Assembly (NCBI RefSeq): GCF_014205295.1
Contig: NZ_JACHNF010000001.1
Coordinates: forward strand, 7,502,001 to 7,566,000
DNA from: Kribbella solani
GTDB lineage: Bacteria > Actinomycetota > Actinomycetes > Propionibacteriales > Kribbellaceae
Direction: 5' to 3'
DNA length: 64,000 bases
Every line of letters begins with the position of its first letter. The first letter of the stretch is position 1. Shown piece after piece: positions 43,034-51,384 of this stretch. The translations under genes and the position numbers were made by a program. The notes under the pieces were generated by a model. It was not told the origin of the DNA, did no database searches, and saw only the letters and a program-made list of their open reading frames with translations.

Positions 43034-44170
43034 ATGCGTAACGGCGTACCCAGTCCAGGTCCGGTGATTCGTACCGTGCTCGGCGACATCGAACCGGCGC
43101 GCGCCGGGCACACCCAGCCGCACGAGCACGTGCTCTCCGACATGTCCGCGATCATCAAGCCCTGGGGCGTCGGGCACGTATCGGCGGCGCACGCGGTGGC
43201 CGATGCGCCGGGCGGCGGGGTCGAACCCGAGCTGTCGGTCACGGCGCGCCGGTTGGCCGAGCAGCCGGTCGAGCTCGCGAACTACGACGCGATCCGGCGG
43301 GAGGTCCTCAACCTCGACAACCTGCGGCTGACCTCGGAGGACGACGCGATCGCCGAGCTGGAGCTGTACCGGCGGGCCGGTGGCGGGTGCGTCGTCGACT
43401 CGTCACCGATCGGGATGGGCCGGGACCCGATCGGGCTCGCGCGGGTCTCGCGGTCGACCGGCGTGCACATCGTGATGGGTAGCGGGTACTACTCGCGCCA
43501 GTACCATCCCACCGGCCTGGATCAGGTTTCCGAAGCGGCCATCAGCGCGGAGATCGTGTCTGACCTGACCGAAGGCGCCGGATCGACCGAGGTCCGCGCG
43601 GGCATCATCGGCGAGATCGGGCTGAGCTGGCCGCCGCATCCGACGGAGTTGAAGGTACTCCGGGCCGCGTGCCAGGCCCAGGTCGCGACCGGCGCCGCGC
43701 TGCAGATTCATCCCGGGCGTGATCCGCGGGCACCGATCGAGGCGATGGCCGTGGTCGAGAAGTACGGCGCCGATCCAGGCCGTACCATCATGTCCCACGT
43801 CGACCGTACTTTGTGGGCCCCGGAGGACCTGACGGCCCTTGCGGAGACCGGCTGCTACCTGGAACTCGACCTCTTCGGGCAGGAGTCCAGCTACTACGCC
43901 TTCAACCCCGACGCGCGCCGGCCGAACGACCGTACCCGGATCGAATGGCTGGCGACGCTGACGGACCAGGGATTCGGCGCCAAGCTCTTGGTGTCGCAGG
44001 ACATCTGCCAGAAGGTCTACCTGCGTAAGTATGGTGGGCCAGGCTACGGGCACGTCCTGGCGAACGTCATCCCGCTGATGCGGCGGATGGGGTTCACCGC
44101 GACGGACGTGCGACGGCTGACGGTCGAGAACCCGGCCGCGGCCCTGTCCCTCGAGAGGATGAACAGATGA
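43034..44170 (+). CDS. Phosphotriesterase-like (PHP/PTER-family) hydrolase
   Basis: 378 residues of the phosphotriesterase superfamily. HTQPHEHV carries the first metal-binding His30/His32; GEIG supplies the Glu that replaces carboxylated Lys in the PHP/PTER branch; LQIHPGRD and MSHVDR supply the next His; SQDICQK the final Asp. Characterised relatives are lactonases, and mammalian PTER hydrolyses N-acetyltaurine, so a deacylase for an N-acyl amino compound is plausible. First gene of the plus operon with TetR (ATGA overlap), divergent from the lysine-type catabolic operon. Confidence 0.82.
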   Translation: MRNGVPSPGPVIRTVLGDIEPARAGHTQPHEHVLSDMSAIIKPWGVGHVSAAHAVADAPGGGVEPELSVTARRLAEQPVELANYDAIRREVLNLDNLRLTSEDDAIAELELYRRAGGGCVVDSSPIGMGRDPIGLARVSRSTGVHIVMGSGYYSRQYHPTGLDQVSEAAISAEIVSDLTEGAGSTEVRAGIIGEIGLSWPPHPTELKVLRAACQAQVATGAALQIHPGRDPRAPIEAMAVVEKYGADPGRTIMSHVDRTLWAPEDLTALAETGCYLELDLFGQESSYYAFNPDARRPNDRTRIEWLATLTDQGFGAKLLVSQDICQKVYLRKYGGPGYGHVLANVIPLMRRMGFTATDVRRLTVENPAAALSLERMNR

Positions 44171-44910
44171 GCCCTGTCGCATCGCGCCGCAACCTGCCGG
44201 CGCGGTCGCGGACACCGTCCGCCCAGCAAACGAAGTCCGAGCAGACCGAGCTCAAGCTCCTGCAGACCGCCACCTGGCTGTTCTCCGAGCGTGGCTTTCA
44301 CGGCACCAGCATCCGGGACATCGCGGACGCGGCGGAGGTCGCCGTCTCGGCGCTGTACTACTACACCAACTCGAAGGACCGGCTGCTCGAGGAGATCATG
44401 CGCCGCTCGCTCGGCGTGCTGACGTCGAGCGCGGAGGCGGCCGTCGACGGTTTCGGCGAGCCGGCCGAGCGACTCGCCCTGCTGGTCGGATCGCATGCCG
44501 TCTTCCATGCGCGCAACCCGCGCAGCGCGGCGGTCACCGATCATGAGTTCACCGCCCTGAGCGGCAAGGTACGGCGCGAGATCCTCGGCCTTCGGGACAA
44601 CTACGAGGCGCTGTGGAAGTCGGTCTGTGAGGCCGGGGTCCGGGACGGCACGTTCGCCGAGCGGGGCTCGGTGGCGCGGCTCGCGCTGCTCCAGATGACC
44701 ACCGGCATCGCGCACTGGTACCGGGCCCGCGGCGAGCTCGGCGTGCCGGAGCTCTGGGAGCAGTTCGCCACCATGAGCCTCTCGCTGATGGGCGCCGAGC
44801 GGGACGGCGAGCGGCTGACCTTCGCGTCGCTCGAGCTGCCCGCCGCGGAGCTGCTGATCGACCGGGCCCACCTCCCGATCGAGCCGCGCCGCAAGCCGAG
44901 CGGGATCTGA
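44167..44910 (+). CDS. TetR-family transcriptional regulator
   Basis: 247 residues. The N-terminal helix-turn-helix reads LLQTATWLFSERGFHGTSIRDIADAAEVAVSALYYYTNSKDRLLEEI (about 35-81), followed by a larger ligand-binding C-terminal domain than the family minimum. ATGA overlap with the hydrolase before it. Being the only such regulator in the catabolic block, it is the best candidate to bind the six related palindromes found from 42.9 to 60.9 kb. The inducer could be hydroxylysine, a pathway semialdehyde or an acyl-CoA (unknown). Confidence 0.9.
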   Translation: MSPVASRRNLPARSRTPSAQQTKSEQTELKLLQTATWLFSERGFHGTSIRDIADAAEVAVSALYYYTNSKDRLLEEIMRRSLGVLTSSAEAAVDGFGEPAERLALLVGSHAVFHARNPRSAAVTDHEFTALSGKVRREILGLRDNYEALWKSVCEAGVRDGTFAERGSVARLALLQMTTGIAHWYRARGELGVPELWEQFATMSLSLMGAERDGERLTFASLELPAAELLIDRAHLPIEPRRKPSGI

Positions 44911-44952
44911 CTCCGGCGGAAGCCGGGCCGCGCTCGCGGTCCGAGTAGAAAT

Positions 44953-44967
44953 TTGATCGAACGATTG
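44953..44967. promoter_or_regulatory. TetR-type operator, site C
   Basis: TTGATCGAACGATTG, whose core ATCGAACGAT is the reverse of the cores at sites B and D, framed by AAATTTG/CAAATTT arms (44949-44955, 44969-44975). It lies 18 bases before the GTG of the kinase/phospho-lyase fusion, in the otherwise empty 74-bp gap after the tetR gene. Confidence 0.6.
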
Positions 44968-44984
44968 ACAAATTTGGAGCCTTC

Positions 44985-47807
44985 GTGACATCCAGTGGCG
45001 AGTTGTGGTCCACGGTCGGGGACGAGCTGGCGGCGCAGATCGCCGGCCGGCACTTCGGTATCAGCGGGACGGTCCGGCGGCTCGACGGCGAGCGCGACCT
45101 CAACTACCGGGTCAGTACGGACGACGGCAGCAGGTATGTACTGAAGCTGCACCACCCGGACAGCGACCCGCGGGAACTCGACCTCCAGAACGAGGTCCTG
45201 CGGCATCTCGCCCGGTCGTCCGTCGACCTGGCGCCGCGCGTCGTCAGCACGGCGAGCGGCCAGTCGATCGCCCAGGTCGAGTGGGTGGACGGCATCCGGT
45301 ACGCGCGGCTGCTCTCCTGGCTGGACGGCGTGCCGTGGGCAGATTCACCAGCGACGCCGGAGCGGATGACCGATCTCGGCCGCCGGCTGGCCGAGATCGA
45401 CGTCGCCCTGGCGGACTTCGCGCATCCCGCCGACCGGCGGCCGGAGCTGGCCTGGCGGATCACGGCGGCGCCGCAAATCGCGGCGCAGGCCATGACGATG
45501 GCCGGCGCGATCGACGAGTCGCTGCGACCGGTCGTCGCGCGCGTCGTCGATCGGTACACCCAGCACACCCGCCCGGCCTTGCGCGGGCTGCCCGAGCAGG
45601 TCGTCCACCACGACGCGAACGAGCACAACATCCTGCTCGACGCGTCCGGGTCCGTGGCGGGCATCATCGACTTCGGCGATGTCGTCCGGGTGCCACGGAT
45701 CACCGAACTGGCGGTTGCCTGCGCGTACGCGATGCAAGGTCACGACGATCCGATCGGCGCGATCCTGCCGCTGGTGAGTGGGTACGACGCGATCGCGCCG
45801 CTCGGCGTGGCCGAGCTCGACGTGCTGGTCGACCTGATCGCGGTCCGGCTGGCGATGAGCGTGTGCATGTCGGCCCGGCAGCTCGCCGACGATCCCGCGA
45901 ACACATACCTCGGCATCAGCCAGGCCGGCGTCAGGTCCGCACTGATCACGCTCGACGGTCTGGATCGCGAGCTGGGTACTTTCCGGCTCCGCGATCACGT
46001 CGGGTTCGAAGCGAATCCGGCGGCGCGGAGCGTGCGGCAGTACTTCGAATCGGGACGGGCCGAACCTGCACCGATCGTGGCTGCCGGCACCCGGCCGGAT
46101 GTGACGACAACGCATTACGGCGAACAGGTCACCGAAGGCATCAGCCTGCTTCGAGAGGTTGCGGCCGTCCCGGATTCGCCGGTGTACGTCCCGCTGGACG
46201 GCGTGGTGTTCGAGGTAGGTGATGACCGCGTCGCGACCACGCACCGTACGCCGGACGGCACCGAGTTCTGGACCGTCATCCACGGCATCGTGCCGGGGCT
46301 GGAGCCTGGAACCGCTGTCGAGCGGTCGCAATCGATCGGCCGGACCGGGCCGGCCGGACGCGTCGGCGTTCAGTTGGCCACGCATCGATCCGGGCTGACC
46401 ACGCCGGTACGCGACGGTGATGCCGATCTGTGGCGGAGTATCTGCCCCGACCCCAATCTGTTGATCGGAGATCCCGACCCAGGCTCCGTACGCCCGCGCC
46501 GTCACTCCGAAGACCTGGCTCGATTGCGAACGGTGAACTTCAGCCGGGCGATGGACATCTCGTACCGGCAGCCGCTGCACATCGTCCGCGGCGAAGGTGC
46601 GTATCTGTTCGACCGCGACGGCAATCGGTGGCTAGATCTGGTGAACAACGTCTGCCATGTCGGGCACGCGCACCCGCGCGTCACCGCGGCGGCGCACCGG
46701 CAGGCGACCGTCCTGAACACCAACACCCGGTACCTGCACGAGTCGATCGTCGAGTACGCGCGCCGGATCGTGGAGTTGATGCCCGACCCGTTGCGGGTGT
46801 GCTTCTTCGTCAACTCGGGCTCGGAGGCCAACGACCTCGCGCTCCGGCTCGCCGCGGCGCATACCGGCTCCCGGGACGTACTGGTGCTGGATCACGCCTA
46901 TCACGGCAACCTGTCGTCGCTGATCGGCCTGAGTCCGTACAAGTTCGCCCGCTCCGGGGGAGAGGGCCCGCCGGGTACGACGTGGGTCTGCGAGCTTCCC
47001 GATGTGTACCGCGGCCGGCTGCGCGCGGGTCGCGATCAGGACCTCGCGAAGGGGTACGCCGTTTCGGTGGACGACCGCCTGTCGGAACTCCATGCAGCAG
47101 GCCGATCACCGGCGGCGTTCTTCGTCGAGTCCTTGCAGAGTTGCGGCGGCCAGATCGTGCTTCCCGACGGGTACCTGCGGCAGACCTTCGCCGCGGTCCG
47201 GGCGGCGGGCGGAATCTGTGTGGCCGACGAGGTGCAAGTCGGGCTGGGCCGGGTCGGTTCGCACCTGTGGGGCTTCGAGATGCAGGGCGCCGTTCCGGAC
47301 ATCGTCACGCTCGGCAAGCCGCTCGGCAACGGTCATCCGCTCGCGGCGGTGATCACGACGCCGGAGGTCGCGCGGTCGTTCGAGACCGGGATGGAGTGGT
47401 TCAACACCTTCGGTGGTAACCCGGTGTCGGCCGAGGTGGGACTGAGCGTGCTCGATGTACTGCGGGACGAGGGATTACAGGCGAATGCCGCCGCGGTCGG
47501 GGACCGGATGCTCTCTGGCTTGCGGGAGCTGGCGGCGCGGCATTCGCTGATCGGTGACGTTCGCGGCGCGGGTCTGTTCATCGGTATCGAACTCAGCCAC
47601 GACGACCGCCGGCCGGCCGCCGCCGAGGCGGCCGCGGTCAAGGAGGCGGCCAAGCGTCGTGGCGTGCTGCTGTCGACCGACGGGCCGGACGGGAACGTGC
47701 TGAAGATCAAGCCACCTCTCGTCCTGAGCGCGGCCGGCTGCGACCATTTCCTGGAGGTCTTCGACGCCGCTCTCGGCGCGGGCGAATTCACTCCGGCGAG
47801 TCCTTGA
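44985..47807 (+). CDS. Fused APH kinase / M23-like / class-III aminotransferase-fold phospho-lyase
   Basis: 940 residues, three domains. Residues 1-345: APH-type kinase with His209-Asp210-x4-Asn215 (HHDANEHNILL) and IIDFGD (Asp229). 365-485: a lysostaphin/M23-like beta domain (YVPLDGVVFEVGDD, VIHGIVPGLEPGTAV) lacking intact metal ligands. 510-940: class-III PLP fold with Asp748 (VADEVQVGLGR) and Lys778 (LGKPLGNGHP). Animal homologues are separate: hydroxylysine kinase (HYKK/AGPHD1) and 5-phosphohydroxylysine phospho-lyase (PHYKPL/AGXT2L2), giving aminoadipate semialdehyde, ammonia and phosphate. Neighbouring ALDH7 and HglS genes favour hydroxylysine over the alternative substrate ethanolamine. 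GTG start with GGAG. Confidence 0.85.
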   Translation: MTSSGELWSTVGDELAAQIAGRHFGISGTVRRLDGERDLNYRVSTDDGSRYVLKLHHPDSDPRELDLQNEVLRHLARSSVDLAPRVVSTASGQSIAQVEWVDGIRYARLLSWLDGVPWADSPATPERMTDLGRRLAEIDVALADFAHPADRRPELAWRITAAPQIAAQAMTMAGAIDESLRPVVARVVDRYTQHTRPALRGLPEQVVHHDANEHNILLDASGSVAGIIDFGDVVRVPRITELAVACAYAMQGHDDPIGAILPLVSGYDAIAPLGVAELDVLVDLIAVRLAMSVCMSARQLADDPANTYLGISQAGVRSALITLDGLDRELGTFRLRDHVGFEANPAARSVRQYFESGRAEPAPIVAAGTRPDVTTTHYGEQVTEGISLLREVAAVPDSPVYVPLDGVVFEVGDDRVATTHRTPDGTEFWTVIHGIVPGLEPGTAVERSQSIGRTGPAGRVGVQLATHRSGLTTPVRDGDADLWRSICPDPNLLIGDPDPGSVRPRRHSEDLARLRTVNFSRAMDISYRQPLHIVRGEGAYLFDRDGNRWLDLVNNVCHVGHAHPRVTAAAHRQATVLNTNTRYLHESIVEYARRIVELMPDPLRVCFFVNSGSEANDLALRLAAAHTGSRDVLVLDHAYHGNLSSLIGLSPYKFARSGGEGPPGTTWVCELPDVYRGRLRAGRDQDLAKGYAVSVDDRLSELHAAGRSPAAFFVESLQSCGGQIVLPDGYLRQTFAAVRAAGGICVADEVQVGLGRVGSHLWGFEMQGAVPDIVTLGKPLGNGHPLAAVITTPEVARSFETGMEWFNTFGGNPVSAEVGLSVLDVLRDEGLQANAAAVGDRMLSGLRELAARHSLIGDVRGAGLFIGIELSHDDRRPAAAEAAAVKEAAKRRGVLLSTDGPDGNVLKIKPPLVLSAAGCDHFLEVFDAALGAGEFTPASP

Positions 47808-47820
47808 CCGGACCGCAAAA

Positions 47821-47837
47821 TTGAGCGATCGTTCGAT
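47821..47837. promoter_or_regulatory. TetR-type operator, site D
   Basis: TTGAGCGATCGTTCGAT, containing the ATCGTTCGAT core of sites B and C and the TTGAGCGATCG half of site A. It follows the fusion gene's stop by 13 bases and precedes the first SBP gene, so the transporter genes may have their own controlled promoter. Confidence 0.55.
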
Positions 47838-47892
47838 CTATCAGGAGCTCCGGATCCGTTTCGGGACTCGGGCCGACGAATGGAAGACAGCG

Positions 47893-49536
47893 ATGAGAAC
47901 TGAGCGCGCGAGGCGACCGGCCGCGGTGGCCGTGGTCCTGCTGCTGACGGCAAGCTGTGGGTTCCGGAGCGCGGACGCTCCGGCCGGCTCGGCCGTCGCG
48001 ACCCAGCAGCTGGTGACGACCACGGCGGCCGGAACGGAAGCCGTCGACTCGATCACCTGGGCGCTGTACCGGGATCCGACGTCGATCGATCCGATCACCA
48101 CCGGGGACTACCCCGAGCTGACCGTCACGAGCCTACTCTGCGAGTCACTGTTCCGTCAGCAACCTGATGGCTCGCTGGGCCCGGGACTTGCCACCAAGAT
48201 CGACTACCCGGACCCGCTGAAGGCCGTGATCACGCTGCGCCAGGGCGTGACCTTCTCGGACGGTACGCCGATGACGGCGGCGGATGTTGTCTTCAGCATC
48301 GGCCGGAACCGGGATCCGAAGGCCGGTGGCTACTGGGCGCCGGTGTTCGCGCGGGTGAAGTCAGTGGTCGCGACCGACGACCACACCGTGCAGCTGACGC
48401 TGACCGAGCCCGACTACTGGCTGCAGTCCGCCCTCTCGTTCGCGGCCGGCGACATCGTCTCGAAAGCGGCGGTCACCCGGGCCGGCAAGACGTACGGAAC
48501 GCCCAAGGGCGGCGCGGTGTGTACGGGACCGTACAAGCTGAAGAAATGGCAGCCCGGCGATGCGCTCACGGTCGAGCGCAACGACAGGTACTGGAACGCT
48601 GACGTAAGGCCACGGGTCCGCGAGATCAAGTTCAAGGGCATTCCGGACGAGTCGACGCTGGCCTCCGGTCTCCAGACCGGCGAGGTCGACGGCGCGTACC
48701 TCGAACTGCCGGTGTCTTCACTCGATCAGCTCAAGAAGAGCGAGGCGGTACGGATCTATCGTGGACCGTCCTTCCTGGTCGACGCCTTCATCGTCGCCGA
48801 CACGGACCGGGGCATTCTGAAGGACCCGCGCGTCCGGCAGGCACTCTCGCTGGCCTTCGACCGGGACAGCTACATCACCTCCCTGTACCGCGGGACCGCG
48901 CAGCCGTCGCGCGCGCTCGGCAGCCCGGGGACCTGGGGTGCGCAGAAGGCGACCTTCGAGGCCGCCTGGCAGCGACTGCCCGAGCCCACTGTCGACATCG
49001 CCAAGGCCAAGTCGCTGATCGAGGCGGCCGGAGTGTCCGGTCAGACCATCACGATCGGGATGAGCAGCGAGATCAACAAGCTGGTGACCGAGGCCAACGC
49101 GTTCAAGTCCGCGGCCGAGAAGATCGGCCTGAAGGTCAAGCTGACCTCGTTCTCGGCGAACGCGTACGGCTCGCTGTTCCTTGATCAGAAGGCCCGGGCG
49201 CAGGTCGACGGGTTCTTCACCACCAACTTCCCGAACTGGGCCGATCCGGCCCGGCTGTACGCGACGCTGGCGGTTCCGGGCGCGGAGCAGGACTACGGCG
49301 CGTACCGGAACCCCGAGGTGGCGGGTCTGCTGCAGAAGGCGCGCGGTTCGGCGGACCCGGCGACGCGCGCCGACCTGACCGTGCAGGCGCAGGACATCCT
49401 GGTCAAGGAGCTGCCCTGGATCCCGATCGTGGCACCGGACACCGTTCTGGTCCTGAACAAGAAGTTGTCTGGGGCAACGGTCTCGTCCCAGCACTTCTCC
49501 GCCCCGTGGGCGACCGGCCTGGGCGGCGTGAAATAG
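47893..49536 (+). CDS. ABC transporter solute-binding protein, family 5 (oligopeptide/dipeptide type)
   Basis: 547 residues. Lipoprotein signal with lipobox LTASC at about residue 22. The body is the Dpp/Opp-type SBP_bac_5 fold, with ITWALYRDPTSIDPIT, ITLRQGVTFSDGTPMTAADVVFSIGR and the C-terminal VRQALSLAFDRDSYI. Captures peptides or other amino compounds outside the cell. The start MRTERARRP is chosen because of GGAAG six bases upstream; a longer frame runs into the upstream palindrome. First gene of an eight-gene operon; permease starts at the next base. Confidence 0.9.
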   Translation: MRTERARRPAAVAVVLLLTASCGFRSADAPAGSAVATQQLVTTTAAGTEAVDSITWALYRDPTSIDPITTGDYPELTVTSLLCESLFRQQPDGSLGPGLATKIDYPDPLKAVITLRQGVTFSDGTPMTAADVVFSIGRNRDPKAGGYWAPVFARVKSVVATDDHTVQLTLTEPDYWLQSALSFAAGDIVSKAAVTRAGKTYGTPKGGAVCTGPYKLKKWQPGDALTVERNDRYWNADVRPRVREIKFKGIPDESTLASGLQTGEVDGAYLELPVSSLDQLKKSEAVRIYRGPSFLVDAFIVADTDRGILKDPRVRQALSLAFDRDSYITSLYRGTAQPSRALGSPGTWGAQKATFEAAWQRLPEPTVDIAKAKSLIEAAGVSGQTITIGMSSEINKLVTEANAFKSAAEKIGLKVKLTSFSANAYGSLFLDQKARAQVDGFFTTNFPNWADPARLYATLAVPGAEQDYGAYRNPEVAGLLQKARGSADPATRADLTVQAQDILVKELPWIPIVAPDTVLVLNKKLSGATVSSQHFSAPWATGLGGVK

Positions 49537-50481
49537 ATGGCGCGCTACCTGGTCCGGCGGGCGGTGATGCTCGTCGTGACCCTTGTGGTGTCGAGCTTCG
49601 TCGTCTTCTCCGGCGCCTCGCTGGCGCCGGGCAACCCGCTGTCCGCGCTGGCCGGTGGCCGATCGCTTCCGCCCGAGACGATTGCCGTCCTCGAGGAGCG
49701 GTACCGGCTGGGTGATCCGTTCCTGGTCCGGTACTTCGCCTGGGTCGGAGACGCGCTGCACGGCAATCTCGGGATGTCGATCGCCCTCCGGCAGGACGTT
49801 TCGTCGCTGATCGCGGCCCGGGCGGGTACGACCGCCGAGCTGGTCCTGTACGCGACCGTCATCATGATCGTGGTCGGTGTCGGGCTCGGACTGATCGCGG
49901 CACTCCGGCCCGGAAAGGTCGACTCGGCCGTCGTCGTACTGACGGCCGTCGTCGTCGCCGTCCCGCCGTTCGTGGCCGCGATCGTGCTGATCGTTTTCCT
50001 GTCCGTCGGTCTCGGGTGGTTTCCCGCGTTCGGCGGCGGCAGCGGCGTACTCGGCACGATCCACCACCTGACCCTGCCCGCGATCGCGCTGGCGGCTGCC
50101 GCGACGGCGTCGGTCGCCCGGATCACCCGGACGACGGTCAAGGACCAGCTGTCGCGCGAACACGTCCAGACCGCGATCAGTCGCGGCCTGCCGTACGGAA
50201 CGGTCGTCCGTCGGCACGCCTTGCGGAACGCGCTGGTGCCGATCGTGACGCTGACCGGGATCACCACGGCGTCGATGATCGCGCTGGCGGCAGTGGTCGA
50301 ACGGGCCTTCAGCCTGAACGGGCTCGGCGCCTATCTGGTCGAGGCAACGCTGTCGAAGGATCTCGCGGTGGTGCAGGGCATTTGTCTGGTTCTGGTGACT
50401 ACGTTCGTCGTGGTCAACACCCTGGTCGACGTACTCGCCGCCGCTCTGGATCCGCGGATCAACCTGGGAGCTGGTCAATGA
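49537..50481 (+). CDS. ABC transporter permease (DppB type)
   Basis: 314 residues with six membrane helices and the type-I importer EAA-type loop near ISRGLPYGTVVRRHALRNALVPIV. N-terminal YLVRRAVMLVVTLVVSSFVVFSG matches DppB-class permeases. ATG directly after the SBP stop, and a four-base overlap with the DppC-type permease. Confidence 0.9.
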   Translation: MARYLVRRAVMLVVTLVVSSFVVFSGASLAPGNPLSALAGGRSLPPETIAVLEERYRLGDPFLVRYFAWVGDALHGNLGMSIALRQDVSSLIAARAGTTAELVLYATVIMIVVGVGLGLIAALRPGKVDSAVVVLTAVVVAVPPFVAAIVLIVFLSVGLGWFPAFGGGSGVLGTIHHLTLPAIALAAAATASVARITRTTVKDQLSREHVQTAISRGLPYGTVVRRHALRNALVPIVTLTGITTASMIALAAVVERAFSLNGLGAYLVEATLSKDLAVVQGICLVLVTTFVVVNTLVDVLAAALDPRINLGAGQ

Positions 50482-51383
50482 GTGTGCTGCGAAGTGGCGC
50501 GCCGGTCGTGATACGGCTCCGGCGCGGCGGCGGATCCCGCTGGGGCGTACTCGGCTGGATCTCGTTCTTGGTGATCGGACTGGCGTTGGTCGCGGCCGTG
50601 GCCGGGCCGGCGCTCACGTCCCAGGACCCGAACGACAGCGACCTGGCGCGGGCGTTCACGGCTCCGGCGCCGGGGCATCCGCTCGGGTTCGACAGTCAGG
50701 GCCGTGACTTGCTTGCGCGCTTGCTGGTGGGTGCGCGCAGCTCCCTGCTCGGGCCGCTGGGCGTCGTCGCGCTCAGTATGGCGGTCGCGATCGTGGTCGC
50801 CATCTCCTGCGCCTGGTTCGGTGGATGGTTCGACTCGATCGTTTCGGCCGCCCTCGAAGTGATGTTCTCCTTCCCCGGGATCCTGCTCGCCGTTCTCGCG
50901 GCGGCGGTGTTCGGCGCGGGTCTGGGAACCGCGGTGCTCGCGTTGTCGGTCGCGTACGTGCCGTACGCGTCGAGGTTGTTGCGGAGCGCGGCGTTGTCGG
51001 AGCGGCGCAAACCGTACATTCAGGCGCTCGAGATCCAGGGTGCTCCGGCGACAACTATTTGCCTACGGCATCTGGTGCCGAACCTGCTCCCGCTGATCGC
51101 GGCGCAGTCGACCCTGTTCTTCGGGTACGCGATGGTGGACCTGGCGATCCTGTCGTACTTCGGTCTGGGCGTGCAGTTCCCGGACGCGGACTGGGGAGTC
51201 ATGGTCGGGACCGGACAGACCGGCGTACTGCAGGGTTACCCGGCGGAGTCGCTCACCGCCGGTTGCCTGATCGTCGCGCTCGTTGTCTCGTTCAACGTCC
51301 TCGGCGAGCGGATGTCGCAGCGCGGACCACAGCGGCGTACGCGGCGTCTTCCGGGACTCCTGCTGCCGAGACGGGACGTGTGA
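50478..51383 (+). CDS. ABC transporter permease (DppC type)
   Basis: 301 residues. N-terminal DppC segment LGFDSQGRDLLARLLVGARSSLLGPLGV (LGTDxxGRD-like), then five to six helices and an EAA loop (ALEIQGAPATTICLRHLVPNLLPL). Start ATG at 50478 in an ATGA overlap with the previous permease. Pairs with DppB to form the translocation channel. C-terminal tail is Arg-rich. Confidence 0.9.
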   Translation: MSVLRSGAPVVIRLRRGGGSRWGVLGWISFLVIGLALVAAVAGPALTSQDPNDSDLARAFTAPAPGHPLGFDSQGRDLLARLLVGARSSLLGPLGVVALSMAVAIVVAISCAWFGGWFDSIVSAALEVMFSFPGILLAVLAAAVFGAGLGTAVLALSVAYVPYASRLLRSAALSERRKPYIQALEIQGAPATTICLRHLVPNLLPLIAAQSTLFFGYAMVDLAILSYFGLGVQFPDADWGVMVGTGQTGVLQGYPAESLTAGCLIVALVVSFNVLGERMSQRGPQRRTRRLPGLLLPRRDV

Positions 51384-51384
51384 C

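Noticed and set aside
44985..47807. Ethanolamine kinase / phosphoethanolamine phospho-lyase
   Set aside because: Family allows it, but the surrounding aminoadipate and oxoadipate genes fit hydroxylysine better; kept as the alternative.
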